A stretch of 64,000 nt of DNA from an uncultured Paracoccaceae bacterium (lineage in GTDB: Bacteria; Pseudomonadota; Alphaproteobacteria; Rhodobacterales; Rhodobacteraceae), in the NCBI GenBank assembly GCA_934500835.1, contig CAKSTR010000002.1, positions 248,001 through 312,000 on the forward strand, given 5' to 3'. Made by a program: the position numbers and the translations under genes. Shown here piece by piece: positions 48,003 to 56,511 of the stretch (the first letter of the stretch is position 1; each line of letters begins with the position of its first letter). The notes below the pieces were generated by a model. It saw nothing but the letters and a program-made list of their open reading frames with translations, was not told the DNA's origin and did not search any database.

Positions 48003-49021
48003 CATACCTCCTGCAGGCCCGAGAGAAAGGCAGTCAGGTTGGGGCCCAGATCGTCGGACATATAGCCGCCCTCCTGCACCACCAGAAGCCGCCGGCCCGT
48101 CGCGGCAATGGCCCCCGCAATGCGGGCAAAGCCGGGGGTCGTCACCTTCAGCCCCTTGAACGGATCATTTTCATGCGCGTCCAGCCCCAGTGCCACAACG
48201 ATCACATCGGCGCCAAAGCTGTCGATCGCCTCAAGCGCGCCAGCCAGAGTGGCCAGATAATCCTTGTCGCCCGTGCCACGATCAAGGGGCAGGTTCAGGT
48301 TCGATCCCAGCCCCGCACCCGCGCCCCGTTCATGGGCATGGCCCCAGTAGAAGGGGTAAAAGCGGATCGGGTCGGCATGGATCGAGACCGTCAGCACATC
48401 GGCCCGGTGATAGAAGATGCCTTGCGTGCCGTTGCCGTGATGCACGTCGACATCCAGAATGGCGGGCCGCAGCCCGCGCGCCAGCAAGGCCTGCGCCGCG
48501 ATCGCCGCGTTGTTCAGAAAGCAGAAGCCTCCGGCCAGATCGGCAAAGGCATGGTGCCCCGGCGGGCGGCACAGGGCATAGGCGTGCCCGCCATCCGCCA
48601 CCGTATGGGCCGCCGAAACCGCGGTCTGCGCCGACCAATAGGCCGCCTCCCATGTGCCGGCAGAGATCGGGCAAGTGGTGTCAGCCTGATGGAACCCGGC
48701 CTGACCCAGCACCGATTTCGGATAAGAATCGGTGCGCGACGCGGGGTGGATATTCGGGATCACCTCCTCCGAGGCGCCCTCGATCCGGCTCCAGCGCCTG
48801 TGGGCATTGCGCAGGAAGGTCAGATACTCCGCCGTATGGACGGCCGCGATCGTCCCCATGCCATGGTCCTGCGGGGCCTCGAACAGGCATCCCGCCGCCT
48901 CGGCCCCGGCCTTCAGCACATCGACCCGGGCCGGCACCTCGGGATTTGGCGACAGCGCGCCATTGGCCATGAAATGCTTCGGCGCATGCAGCCGCTGCCG
49001 GTCGTCCAGAAATGCCCTCAT
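48002..49021 (-). CDS. Histone-deacetylase-like amidohydrolase (acetylpolyamine amidohydrolase type)
   Basis: A 339-residue zinc hydrolase of the arginase/deacetylase fold. RPPGHHAF gives the tandem active-site histidines, ILDVDVHHGNGTQ the metal Asp/His pair, and GLDAHENDPF the second metal Asp. GGYMSDDLG is near the end. The bacterial group deacetylates acetylpolyamines or other N-acetyl amines. It sits in a run of overlapping genes next to an acetyltransferase, giving a possible acetylate/deacetylate pair in one pathway. ATG 49021 overlaps the GNAT stop. Confidence 0.88.
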   Translation of the reverse strand: MRAFLDDRQRLHAPKHFMANGALSPNPEVPARVDVLKAGAEAAGCLFEAPQDHGMGTIAAVHTAEYLTFLRNAHRRWSRIEGASEEVIPNIHPASRTDSYPKSVLGQAGFHQADTTCPISAGTWEAAYWSAQTAVSAAHTVADGGHAYALCRPPGHHAFADLAGGFCFLNNAAIAAQALLARGLRPAILDVDVHHGNGTQGIFYHRADVLTVSIHADPIRFYPFYWGHAHERGAGAGLGSNLNLPLDRGTGDKDYLATLAGALEAIDSFGADVIVVALGLDAHENDPFKGLKVTTPGFARIAGAIAATGRRLLVVQEGGYMSDDLGPNLTAFLSGLQEV

Positions 49022-49467
49022 AGCGCGCCCAGCCTTTCGCCCTCCAGCGTCACCCAGATCTCCTGCGGCTTCGGCTGGAAGCCAAGCCTTGCGTAGAACC
49101 CGGCCGCTCCGGGATTGTCGGCGTAATAGTTCAGCCGCAGGAAGCTGCCGCCCCAGCGGGCAACCATTTCGTCGCGCACCATCGCCAGCATCCGCCGGCC
49201 AAGCCCGGTGCCCCGCTGCCCGGCATCCACCCAGAGGTCGGTCACAAAGGCCCCCATACGCCCCCGTGTGGTCGATGGAAACGCCGTGTAAAGCGCCACG
49301 CCGACCGGGGTTACACCCTCGGCAGCCAGCACCGCCGATGCCGCGCCGCAAGCCAGCGCACGGGACAGCACGGCATCCTCCATCAGATAGGGGTCATCCA
49401 TGTCCCGCGACAACGCCCGAAGCGCCGCCGCAACCTGCGTGACATCGGGCGAGGCGGTCAGCCGCAT
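49018..49467 (-). CDS. GNAT-family N-acetyltransferase
   Basis: A 149-residue GNAT protein. The acetyl-CoA motif A is seen as LWVDAGQRGTGLGRRML (Q/RxxGxG/A) near residue 80. The downstream LNYYADNPGAAGFYARLGF is the motif B region with the Tyr acid. Acceptor is unknown; diamine or spermidine-type acetylation would fit the neighbouring deacetylase. The start immediately follows the BKACE stop codon. Confidence 0.88.
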   Translation of the reverse strand: MRLTASPDVTQVAAALRALSRDMDDPYLMEDAVLSRALACGAASAVLAAEGVTPVGVALYTAFPSTTRGRMGAFVTDLWVDAGQRGTGLGRRMLAMVRDEMVARWGGSFLRLNYYADNPGAAGFYARLGFQPKPQEIWVTLEGERLGAL

Positions 49468-50394
49468 CTAGAACCCCACCGCCAGCGCGCCCTTGGTGCC
49501 CAGCATCGCCCTTGCCTCGTCGGGCGAGGCAACGACGCGGCCCAGGTCCTCGACGATCCGGCGGACCCTGGCGACCTGCTCGGCGTTGGATTTCGCCAGA
49601 ACCCCTTGCGCGATATAAAGATTGTCCTCCAGCCCGACGCGGACATGCCCCCCCATGCCCGCCGCCATCGCCGCCATCGACATCTGCCGCCGCCCCGCCG
49701 CCAGCACCGACCACAAGTAGCCGTCGCCGAAAAGGCGATCCGCGGTTTCCTTCAGATGCATCAGATGCGAGGGCTCTGCCGCAATGCCGCCAAGCACGCC
49801 CATGACGAACTGCAGGAAGATCGGCCCTCGCACCAGGCCGCGATCCTGAAAATGCTTCAGCATGTAAAGATGGCTGACGTCATAGCATTCGAATTCGAAC
49901 CGCGCCCCGCGCTCGGTGCCCATACGGGTCAGTACGGCCTCGATATCCCGGGGCGTATTCTTGAAGACAAGGTCGTCGCTGTTGCGCAGGAAGGCTTCTT
50001 CCCAATCGTGCTTCCATTCGTTGCGCTTCGCAAGCATCGGATAAAGCGCGAAATTCATGCTTCCCATGTTGAGACTGCAGAGTTCGGGCCGCGCCTGCAG
50101 CGGGGCTGCCAACCGCTGATCCATCGTCATGATGGCCGACCCGCCCGTGGTCATGTTTACAATGGCGTCGCACCCGGCCTTCACCCTCGGCAGGAAAGCC
50201 ATCCAATGCGCGGGGTCCGCGGAAGGGTGGCCGTTCGCCGGGTTGCGGGCATGCAGATGCAGCACCGTCGCCCCGGCCCTGGCCGCATCAATGGCCTGAG
50301 AGGCGATTTCCTCGGCCGTCACCGGCAGATAGGGCGACATCGAGGGCGTGTGGATGGACCCGGTGATCGCGCAGGAAATGATGATCTTCGACAT
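49468..50394 (-). CDS. Beta-keto acid cleavage enzyme (BKACE, DUF849)
   Basis: A 308-residue zinc-dependent TIM barrel that transfers acetyl-CoA carbon onto a beta-keto acid, giving acetoacetate plus a new acyl-CoA. VLHLHARNPANGHPSADP carries the two zinc histidines, with a third ligand expected in GIAAEPSHL. Family members act on 3-keto-5-aminohexanoate, dehydrocarnitine and others. Directly after an aminotransferase, it would cleave the keto acid made by that enzyme. Substrate cannot be fixed from sequence. It overlaps the aminotransferase stop by one base. Confidence 0.9.
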   Translation of the reverse strand: MSKIIISCAITGSIHTPSMSPYLPVTAEEIASQAIDAARAGATVLHLHARNPANGHPSADPAHWMAFLPRVKAGCDAIVNMTTGGSAIMTMDQRLAAPLQARPELCSLNMGSMNFALYPMLAKRNEWKHDWEEAFLRNSDDLVFKNTPRDIEAVLTRMGTERGARFEFECYDVSHLYMLKHFQDRGLVRGPIFLQFVMGVLGGIAAEPSHLMHLKETADRLFGDGYLWSVLAAGRRQMSMAAMAAGMGGHVRVGLEDNLYIAQGVLAKSNAEQVARVRRIVEDLGRVVASPDEARAMLGTKGALAVGF

Positions 50395-51737
50395 CAGGCC
50401 AATCCTTCGGCCTGCAACACCTGCCGGATGGAGCCTGCGCCCTTGTCGATGATCTCGGTCAGTTCGTTGTCCGTGCAATTGTAGGGCGGCGCAAAGATGA
50501 CGATGTCGCCGCGATGCCCGTCGACATTGCCGCCGACCGGGTAACAAATCAGCCCGTTCTCCATGGCTTGCGCGCGGATCTTCATGTAAAGCTGAAGGTC
50601 CTTGGGGTAGGGGGTCTTGCTGGCGCGATCCGCCACCAGTTCCACCGCGATGAAGTGCCCGCGGCCACGGATGTCGCCCAGCGCGTCAAGATCGCCCAAG
50701 GCATCCGCCAGCCAGGCCTTCAGGCGCGGGCCATTGGCCGCGACCTTTTCCACCAGCCCCTCCCGCGAGACGATCTTCTGCACCGCCACCCCGGCCGCGC
50801 AGGCGGCGGTATGGCCGGTGAAGGTGTGGCCGGTGCCGAAAGCGCCGTCCTTCGCGCGGATCGCCTCCCAGACGGCGGTCGTGCAGATCGCCGCGCCCAG
50901 AGGCTGGTAGCCACCGGCAAGGCCCTTGGCGACGGACATGATGTCCGGCTCCACGCCGTCATGCTCCAGCGCCCGCCAGGTGCCGCAGCGGCCCGCGCCC
51001 GACATCACCTCGTCCGAGATCATCAGAACGCCATGGCGCGTGCAGATCTCGCGGATCGCCTTGGCATAGCCGGGCGGGGCGGGAACGCAGCCGCCGGCTG
51101 CCCCCACCACGGGTTCGAAGACGAAGGCGCAGACCTTTTCGGCACCGATGCGCAGGATCGCCGCCTCCAGTTCGGCGGCGGCTGCGGCGCCGGCGGTCTT
51201 TGCCGTGGCACCGGCGATCGGGCGGTATTCATTGGCTGCGGCGATCTTCACGGAAGGAATGAAGGCCCCCTCGTAAGCCTCTGTCCGCTCGACAAAACCC
51301 GACAGGCCAAGCACACCCAGAGTATTGCCGTGCCAGGACCGCTCGCGGCTGATGAACACCCGCCGCGACTTTTGCCCGATGGCGGTCTGGTATTGCAGGG
51401 CGATCTTCATGCAGCTTTCCACCGCCTCGGAGCCGCCGGTCAGATAGACCATCTCACGCAGGGTGCCGCCGCAGCGCGCCTGGATGATTTCGGTAAGTTC
51501 CTCAAGGGCATCGGTGGAGAAGTTATAGCGATACCCATGCGCGATCCGGTCCAGTTGGTCGCAGATCGCCCGGTTCACCTCTTCGTTGGAATGCCCGATG
51601 CAATAGACCGCCGGCCCGCCGGAGCCGTCGATATACTGCTTGCCGGAGGTATCCCACAGATAGGCCCCCTTGGCGCGCACCACCTTGGGCAGGGCGTTGG
51701 TGGCAGTGATCGAGCTGTGATCGGGGGCGGTGGCCAT
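50394..51737 (-). CDS. Class III (omega-amino acid type) aminotransferase
   Basis: A 447-residue PLP enzyme. The conserved HSNEEVNRAI and GGSEAVESCMKIA lie in the small and large domains, the PLP Asp is in LMISDEVMSGAGRCG, the Schiff-base Lys in SVAKGLAGGYQPLGA, and TGHTFTGHTAACAAG is the loop from the second subunit. It would move an omega- or beta-amino group to pyruvate or 2-oxoglutarate. ATG 51737 follows a clear AAGGAG site. It heads a five-gene coupled operon and probably makes the keto acid used by BKACE. Confidence 0.9.
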   Translation of the reverse strand: MATAPDHSSITATNALPKVVRAKGAYLWDTSGKQYIDGSGGPAVYCIGHSNEEVNRAICDQLDRIAHGYRYNFSTDALEELTEIIQARCGGTLREMVYLTGGSEAVESCMKIALQYQTAIGQKSRRVFISRERSWHGNTLGVLGLSGFVERTEAYEGAFIPSVKIAAANEYRPIAGATAKTAGAAAAAELEAAILRIGAEKVCAFVFEPVVGAAGGCVPAPPGYAKAIREICTRHGVLMISDEVMSGAGRCGTWRALEHDGVEPDIMSVAKGLAGGYQPLGAAICTTAVWEAIRAKDGAFGTGHTFTGHTAACAAGVAVQKIVSREGLVEKVAANGPRLKAWLADALGDLDALGDIRGRGHFIAVELVADRASKTPYPKDLQLYMKIRAQAMENGLICYPVGGNVDGHRGDIVIFAPPYNCTDNELTEIIDKGAGSIRQVLQAEGLA

Positions 51738-51830
51738 GGCGGACTCCTTATCGGCGCGGGCACGGGATGGCCGCAGCCTGCGCCGGCGCCGGAAATTGAT
51801 CAAACAAATAATTGCAGCAATCTGTCGCGG

Positions 51831-52883
51831 TCAGGCCAGCGCCACCAGATGATTGTCCCAGGCCACCTCGTGCCGCGCCAGAAGCCGCAGCCCGGCAGGC
51901 TCCACCGCCCAGATCCCGCCCTGGCCATCGGTCGCCACCAGCCCCTCCGGCCCCGGTGCAACGCCCGAGACATCGGCGCGGCGATGCGTGGCCAACGGTT
52001 TGCCGCCCGCGTCGAAAAGCATCAGCGCGCCGCCGGGGGCCGATGTCAGCGCGACCATCCCACCGGCGGTCGCGATCGAGCCGGCATAACCCTTCATCGC
52101 AAAGGCCTGCGCCTCATCCGGCGGGCAAAGCCGCGCGGCCTGGCCGGGCCGCCACAGGCCAAGCTGCGGCACCGCATCGGCCGGGTCGCCCTCCCACTGC
52201 ATGGCAAATGCGATCTGATCGCCGTCCAGCGCCAGATGGCGGATCGAGTTGGTGTGGAAGTCTGCCTCCAGCACGGCCTGCTCCAGCACCTCACCCTGCG
52301 GCGAGAGCAGGGTCAGGTTGGGCTGCATCGTGTCGATGTTCAGCTTGGCGCGGTCATTCGGGTCGGTTGCGATGCCGCCATTGGCCACCACCAGCGCCCC
52401 CGACGCCAGCCGCTTCATGTCATGCGGGCCGATGCCGCCCGAGTCCCATTCGCCCAGCCGCGTATAGCCGTCGGTCTCCCACAGCCCGATCCGGCCGAAC
52501 GACCCTTCGGCAACAACCTCCGAGGTCATCAGCACACTGCCATCGGCGGCAAAGACGCCGTGGCCATTGAACTGGCGGCCCTCGGGCGGGGTCAGGCGGG
52601 CCTTCACCGCGCCGTTCACGCAGTCGATTACCAGTGCGAAAGTGCCGGGCCGGCGCGCGAAGGCGACGGCCTCGGCCCGGGTCGGATGGGCGGCGGCGGC
52701 ATGGCCGCGGGCGGGCAGGGAGATGGCGAACAGGCTTTCTCCCGCAGCGGTCAGCCCGTGCAATTCGTAAGCCTCGCCGACCCTGGCGGCCGCAAGGAAA
52801 TCCGGGCTGCCGGCAGCAGCCCAGCCGATCCGCGGCAAGCCCGCCGCCATCATCCCGGCCAGAAAGCCCCGTCGCGTCGCCAT
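51831..52883 (-). CDS. DUF1513 beta-propeller-like periplasmic protein
   Basis: A 350-residue protein with a Tat-like N-terminus (ATRRGFLAGMMAAGLP). The rest is repetitive beta-rich sequence consistent with a propeller. This DUF1513 family accompanies imelysin and di-haem oxidoreductase genes in iron-uptake loci. Biochemical role is not established to my knowledge. It starts one base after the imelysin stop, last of a three-gene run. Confidence 0.82.
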   Translation of the reverse strand: MATRRGFLAGMMAAGLPRIGWAAAGSPDFLAAARVGEAYELHGLTAAGESLFAISLPARGHAAAAHPTRAEAVAFARRPGTFALVIDCVNGAVKARLTPPEGRQFNGHGVFAADGSVLMTSEVVAEGSFGRIGLWETDGYTRLGEWDSGGIGPHDMKRLASGALVVANGGIATDPNDRAKLNIDTMQPNLTLLSPQGEVLEQAVLEADFHTNSIRHLALDGDQIAFAMQWEGDPADAVPQLGLWRPGQAARLCPPDEAQAFAMKGYAGSIATAGGMVALTSAPGGALMLFDAGGKPLATHRRADVSGVAPGPEGLVATDGQGGIWAVEPAGLRLLARHEVAWDNHLVALA

Positions 52884-52884
52884 C

Positions 52885-53853
52885 TCAATCCCCGTCCGCC
52901 GAGTTGAAGCCGACGTCCACGCCCAGCTGGCCGCCCAGCTCGGCCACCACGGTCTGACGCAGCGCCTGCACTCTTTGCTGCAGGATCTGGACCTTCAGCC
53001 AGCCTTGCGGGTCCGCCACCCCGGCGAAGGCCGGATCCTCCAGTTGCCCGGCCATGGCAATCGCCTTGTCGAACCCGGCCACGCTTTGCGGCAGGTCGGG
53101 CGACAGCGCCAGCGCGAACTCTTTCAGTGCCTGCAGCGAAAGCCGCAGGTTGCGCAGGGACCGACCCGAGGCGACAGCCTCGGCCCGTTCCGGCCTGGGC
53201 CTGTCAAAGGTTCCAAGCGGTCGGCCAAGCCGCTGATCGGAATCGAATTCCAAGGCACTTGCCAACTGGGTGAAGAGGGCCTGCTTCGCCTCGGCCTCGG
53301 TCAGGAAGGCCGTGTTGCCGGCCGTACCCGCCGTCAGCACGGTCTGCGCATAGCCGTCGTCCCAGGCCGCCTGCACCTCGGCCGCCATGCGCGCCAGATC
53401 GGCGGTGGTGGCGCGGATCAGCGGGCAGGGATCGCCCGGCAGGTCGCCGGCGGGATACAACAGCCGCTCCAGCCCGAACAGCCCCCGTGCCGCGACCGAC
53501 TGGTCGGCAAAGGCGGCAGGCTCAAGCGCCGCCGGATCGCCCGCCATCAGCGCCTGCTGGTGCTTCCAGCCAAGGCCTTTCGGATCGGGCCAGAAGGCAA
53601 TGGCCAGCGCGCGGCCATCCTCTTCCACCGGCCCCATCCGCAGATGCGAGACCTGCAGCCAAGCGTCGAAAGCGCCGTTCCACAAGGGCCGCAGCACCGC
53701 CGGATCGCAGCTTTGCGCCGCTTCGTCGGCCAGTGCCGCGCTGGCCGCAGTGAAGCCGGCATATCCGGGCAGGATGTCGTCGCGCACGGCGCCCGGCACA
53801 TCGGCTTGCGCCGGGGCGGCCAGAAACAGCATCATGCCAAGGATCTTGTGCAT
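52885..53853 (-). CDS. Imelysin-family periplasmic protein (second copy, variant motif)
   Basis: A 322-residue secreted protein, signal MHKILGMMLFLAAPAQA. Helical body of the imelysin/peptidase M75 family, associated with iron uptake. At the place of the GxHxxE metal motif it reads GLFGLERLLY: the Glu is kept but the His is replaced, unlike the copy at 56512-57777. It may bind a partner or a different ligand. It directly abuts the di-haem oxidoreductase gene upstream and the DUF1513 gene downstream. Confidence 0.82.
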   Translation of the reverse strand: MHKILGMMLFLAAPAQADVPGAVRDDILPGYAGFTAASAALADEAAQSCDPAVLRPLWNGAFDAWLQVSHLRMGPVEEDGRALAIAFWPDPKGLGWKHQQALMAGDPAALEPAAFADQSVAARGLFGLERLLYPAGDLPGDPCPLIRATTADLARMAAEVQAAWDDGYAQTVLTAGTAGNTAFLTEAEAKQALFTQLASALEFDSDQRLGRPLGTFDRPRPERAEAVASGRSLRNLRLSLQALKEFALALSPDLPQSVAGFDKAIAMAGQLEDPAFAGVADPQGWLKVQILQQRVQALRQTVVAELGGQLGVDVGFNSADGD

Positions 53854-55374
53854 CTACAGGCTCTCCAGAAAGGCGATCAGCGCCGCGCGGTCTTCCTTCG
53901 GCAGGGCCACCACCGCCTCGCGCTGGCCCATCGCCTCGCCGCCATGCCAGAGGATCGCCTCCAGCAGGCTGCGTGCCCGGCCATCATGCAGGAACTGGGT
54001 GTGGCCCGAAACATGTTCCGTCAGCCCGATGCCCCAAAGCGGCGCCGTCCGCCATTCCTGGCCCGAGGCGCGGCCTTCGGGTCGGCCGTCCGCCAGCCCC
54101 GGCCCCATGTCGTGCAAGAGCATGTCGGTATAGGGCCAGATCAGCTGAAAGCTTTGCTCGGGCTGGCCGTCCAGCCGGTTGGTGACGAATTTCGGCTGGT
54201 GGCAGGACTGGCAGCCAAGGCCGTAGAACACCTCCTTGCCGCGCAGCACCGCAGGGTCATCGACATTCCGCCGTTCCGGCACCGCAAGGTTGCGCGAATA
54301 GAACGTAACCATCTCAAGGCTGTCCCGGTCCACCTCCAGCCCGTCGCGGATGCCGTCCTCCTGCCCGTTCGGCGCGGCGCGGCAGGCGGCCTCGGCCTCG
54401 GTGCATTCGCCCCATGGCTCGGGGTGCAGCACGGTGGACAGACCCATATCGCCCGAAAACGCCGCCGCCGACTGCTCCTTGATCGTCGGCGCCCCGGCCT
54501 TCAGCCCGAAGCGCCCCAGCATCGGCACGCCATATTCGACCGAGGGCACGATCTGCGCCCGGCCGGAGATCCCGTCGCCATCGGCATCCTCGGGGTCCGC
54601 CAGCGCCAGAATATCCGCCGCGGGGATCGCCTCCAGAAGCCCAAGCCCGATCATCTGCGGCGCCACCCGCGGGCTGATCATCATCTTGGCCGAGGGCGCG
54701 CCATAGGCCGGATCGGCAAAGGCATAGGCGGGCTGGCGCAAGGACACCACCGTGCCATCGGCCAGCGTCACCGGCACCTCGGTATAGCTGACATCCATCC
54801 GCCCCTCGGCGGCGTGGCCGGGGGCGGCCAGATCCTGCAACTGCCCGCCGTAGACCGGGTCCGGCTGCGTCGCCAGCCATTCGGAAATCCCCTCGGGGTC
54901 CGGCCCGCCCGGCAGCGACAGGCGCAGGAACATCGACACCCGGCCATCCTCGGGCCCTTCCGGCGGATGTCCGCGCCCGTCCTTCAGATGGCAATCCTGA
55001 CAGGCCCGCGCGTTGTAGAACGGCCCCAGCCCGTCCGAGGCCAGCGTGGACGAAGGCGAGGCCACCCAGGTCTTGCGGAACAGCGCATTGCCCAGCTTGA
55101 AGGTCATCTCGGACTCGAACGGCATATTGCCCGAGAACTGGCTGAAGGCATCGCGGTCCAGCTTGGCCCTGACCGAAGCCGCGCCCCCGGGCATCGCCTC
55201 GAATGGCTCGGGCTTCGAGAAATCCGCAGGTGGCGCCAGCACGCCCCCGATTCGCGCCGCTTCCGCCTCGGTCCGCGCGATGACCGGCAGGTGACGGTCA
55301 TCCAGCTTCGGCGCATCGCCTTCGGCAAGGGCAGGGGTGACGGCCAGAACACAGAAGGCGGCAAGGCGGCGCAT
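53854..55374 (-). CDS. Di-haem cytochrome c oxidoreductase (DUF1111)
   Basis: A 506-residue periplasmic protein with a signal peptide (MRRLAAFCVLAVTPALAEG). Two CxxCH haem-c sites are present: CQDCH in NARACQDCHLKDG (about residue 122) and CQSCH in YGLGCQSCHQPKF (about residue 395). This thiol-oxidoreductase-annotated family is related to di-haem peroxidases and pairs with imelysins in iron loci, where it may change iron redox state. Its stop abuts the following imelysin start. Confidence 0.88.
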   Translation of the reverse strand: MRRLAAFCVLAVTPALAEGDAPKLDDRHLPVIARTEAEAARIGGVLAPPADFSKPEPFEAMPGGAASVRAKLDRDAFSQFSGNMPFESEMTFKLGNALFRKTWVASPSSTLASDGLGPFYNARACQDCHLKDGRGHPPEGPEDGRVSMFLRLSLPGGPDPEGISEWLATQPDPVYGGQLQDLAAPGHAAEGRMDVSYTEVPVTLADGTVVSLRQPAYAFADPAYGAPSAKMMISPRVAPQMIGLGLLEAIPAADILALADPEDADGDGISGRAQIVPSVEYGVPMLGRFGLKAGAPTIKEQSAAAFSGDMGLSTVLHPEPWGECTEAEAACRAAPNGQEDGIRDGLEVDRDSLEMVTFYSRNLAVPERRNVDDPAVLRGKEVFYGLGCQSCHQPKFVTNRLDGQPEQSFQLIWPYTDMLLHDMGPGLADGRPEGRASGQEWRTAPLWGIGLTEHVSGHTQFLHDGRARSLLEAILWHGGEAMGQREAVVALPKEDRAALIAFLESL

Positions 55375-55498
55375 GGATGGGACTCCTTGGCCCGCAGATA
55401 GCGCCGCTTTTCCAAGCGTTTCAATCGGAAATTAAACACAAGCCCGCGACGCCACGCCGCGCCGCAAAAGCAGCAGGGCAAGACCGCAGCCTTGCCCC

Positions 55499-55555
55499 TT
55501 CACTTTGGTCCAAATATCCCGCGGGGAGGTCCGGAGGGGCGCGAAGCCCCTCCGG
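55499..55555 (-). repeat. Dispersed hairpin/GATATTT element after bfr
   Basis: TTCACTTTGGTCCAAATATC, then a perfect 10-bp stem CCGGAGGGGC-GCGAA-GCCCCTCCGG (55531-55555), ending 26 bases from the bfr stop. Same orientation relative to the gene as the copy at 30376. The rest of the 55375-55581 spacer holds nothing else identifiable beyond the leader of the di-haem gene. Confidence 0.7.
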
Positions 55556-55581
55556 CCGCCGGCCACGGGCGCGGCTGATGG

Positions 55582-56067
55582 CTATTCCGCCTGATCGGCG
55601 GGCTTGGCGTTCAGCAACCCGTACTTCTCTTCGCCCAGCTTCTCGTAAAGGCCGAGTTGCGTCTCAAGGAAGTCGATATGGCCTTCCTCATCGGCGATCA
55701 GCGCATCGAACAGCGCGCGGCTGACGTAATCGCCCACAGAGTCGCAATGGCGGCGGGCCTCGATATACAGCGTCCGCGCGTCATGCTCGCCCGCCAGATC
55801 GCATTCCAGCGTTTCCTTGACGCTCTGGCCGATGCGCAGCGGGTCCAGTTTCTGCAAGTTCGGATGGCCCTCAAGGAAGATGATCCGGGCAATCAGCCGG
55901 TCGGCATGCTGCATCTCCTCGATCGACTCGGACCGGCTCTTGGCGGCCAGATGGCCGAATCCCCAGTCTTCCTGCAGACGGAAGTGCAGCCAGTACTGGC
56001 TGACGGCCGTCAGTTCGGACCGCAGGGCAGCATTCAGATATTCAATGACTTTTGCGTCGCCCTTCAT
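55582..56067 (-). CDS. bfr: Bacterioferritin
   Basis: A 161-residue ferritin subunit that forms a 24-mer iron-storage shell. The ferroxidase ligands are in place: E18, E51 and H54 (EEMQHAD) with E94, and the second set in [10 protein letters not shown]52, the haem ligand between subunits, is present, so it is a haem-containing Bfr. ATG 56067 is eight bases after an AAAGGA site; an ATG two codons earlier is too close. The partner ferredoxin gene bfd is next upstream. An A/T-rich stretch at 56180-56240 probably holds its promoter. Confidence 0.96.
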   Translation of the reverse strand: MKGDAKVIEYLNAALRSELTAVSQYWLHFRLQEDWGFGHLAAKSRSESIEEMQHADRLIARIIFLEGHPNLQKLDPLRIGQSVKETLECDLAGEHDARTLYIEARRHCDSVGDYVSRALFDALIADEEGHIDFLETQLGLYEKLGEEKYGLLNAKPADQAE

Positions 56068-56179
56068 GGCCATTCCTTTCGCGCTGTGTCGGACTGAACC
56101 CTGGCTGCGGCTTTCCGCCGTGGCTTGGTTGGCGCAAAAGGTAATGCCCCCGGCAGCCCTTGTCCATGGCTGCCTGAGA

Positions 56180-56238
56180 CAGGCTTTATTTTTCAATACC
56201 TTATAAAATGACTAAGAAAAATGAAGAATATGTGATCC
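56180..56238 (-). promoter_or_regulatory. A/T-rich upstream region of bfr
   Basis: A markedly A/T-rich patch in otherwise GC-rich DNA, about 115-170 bases upstream of bfr and just after bfd. Likely promoter/operator DNA for bfr, possibly iron-controlled; I cannot assign an Irr, RirA or Fur box with confidence. Confidence 0.35.
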
Positions 56239-56490
56239 CTAGCGCCGCGCGATCACGGCCAGACGGTTGCGCAGCATCGGCGGCGCTTCGCCGCCGGCGA
56301 CAGGGAAGGTCTCTCGCGCGCGCATCGTGTCCAGAAACAGCGGCATGCAGCCGCCGCAATCGGCGCGTTTGCCAAGGGCGTGATAGACCTTGCCGGGGGT
56401 GATCACCGTGTCGGGGTCCGACGCGCGCATCCAGTCGACAGCCTTGCGGATGTCGTGATCGGTGATGCTCTCGCAGTGGCAGACGATCAT
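56239..56490 (-). CDS. bfd: Bacterioferritin-associated ferredoxin
   Basis: An 83-residue [2Fe-2S] protein with cluster cysteines C4, C6, C45 and C48 (MIVCHC ... ADCGGC). It donates electrons to Bfr so stored iron can be released. It starts 21 bases after the imelysin stop, likely in the hemP-imelysin transcript, with bfr 171 bases downstream. The C-terminal tail beyond residue 60 is less conserved. Confidence 0.92.
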   Translation of the reverse strand: MIVCHCESITDHDIRKAVDWMRASDPDTVITPGKVYHALGKRADCGGCMPLFLDTMRARETFPVAGGEAPPMLRNRLAVIARR

Positions 56491-56511
56491 CGCGATGCCC
56501 CGGGTTTCAGA

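Noticed and set aside
50514..52907. 797-codon plus-strand frame opposite the aminotransferase and DUF1513 genes
   Set aside because: Shadow frame; no ribosome site or recognisable domain, while the minus strand holds PLP and Tat motifs.
52975..55401. 808-codon plus-strand frame opposite the imelysin/di-haem genes
   Set aside because: Opposite strand of genes with clear signal peptides and haem motifs; its translation is repetitive Arg/Gln/Pro/Gly and matches nothing.
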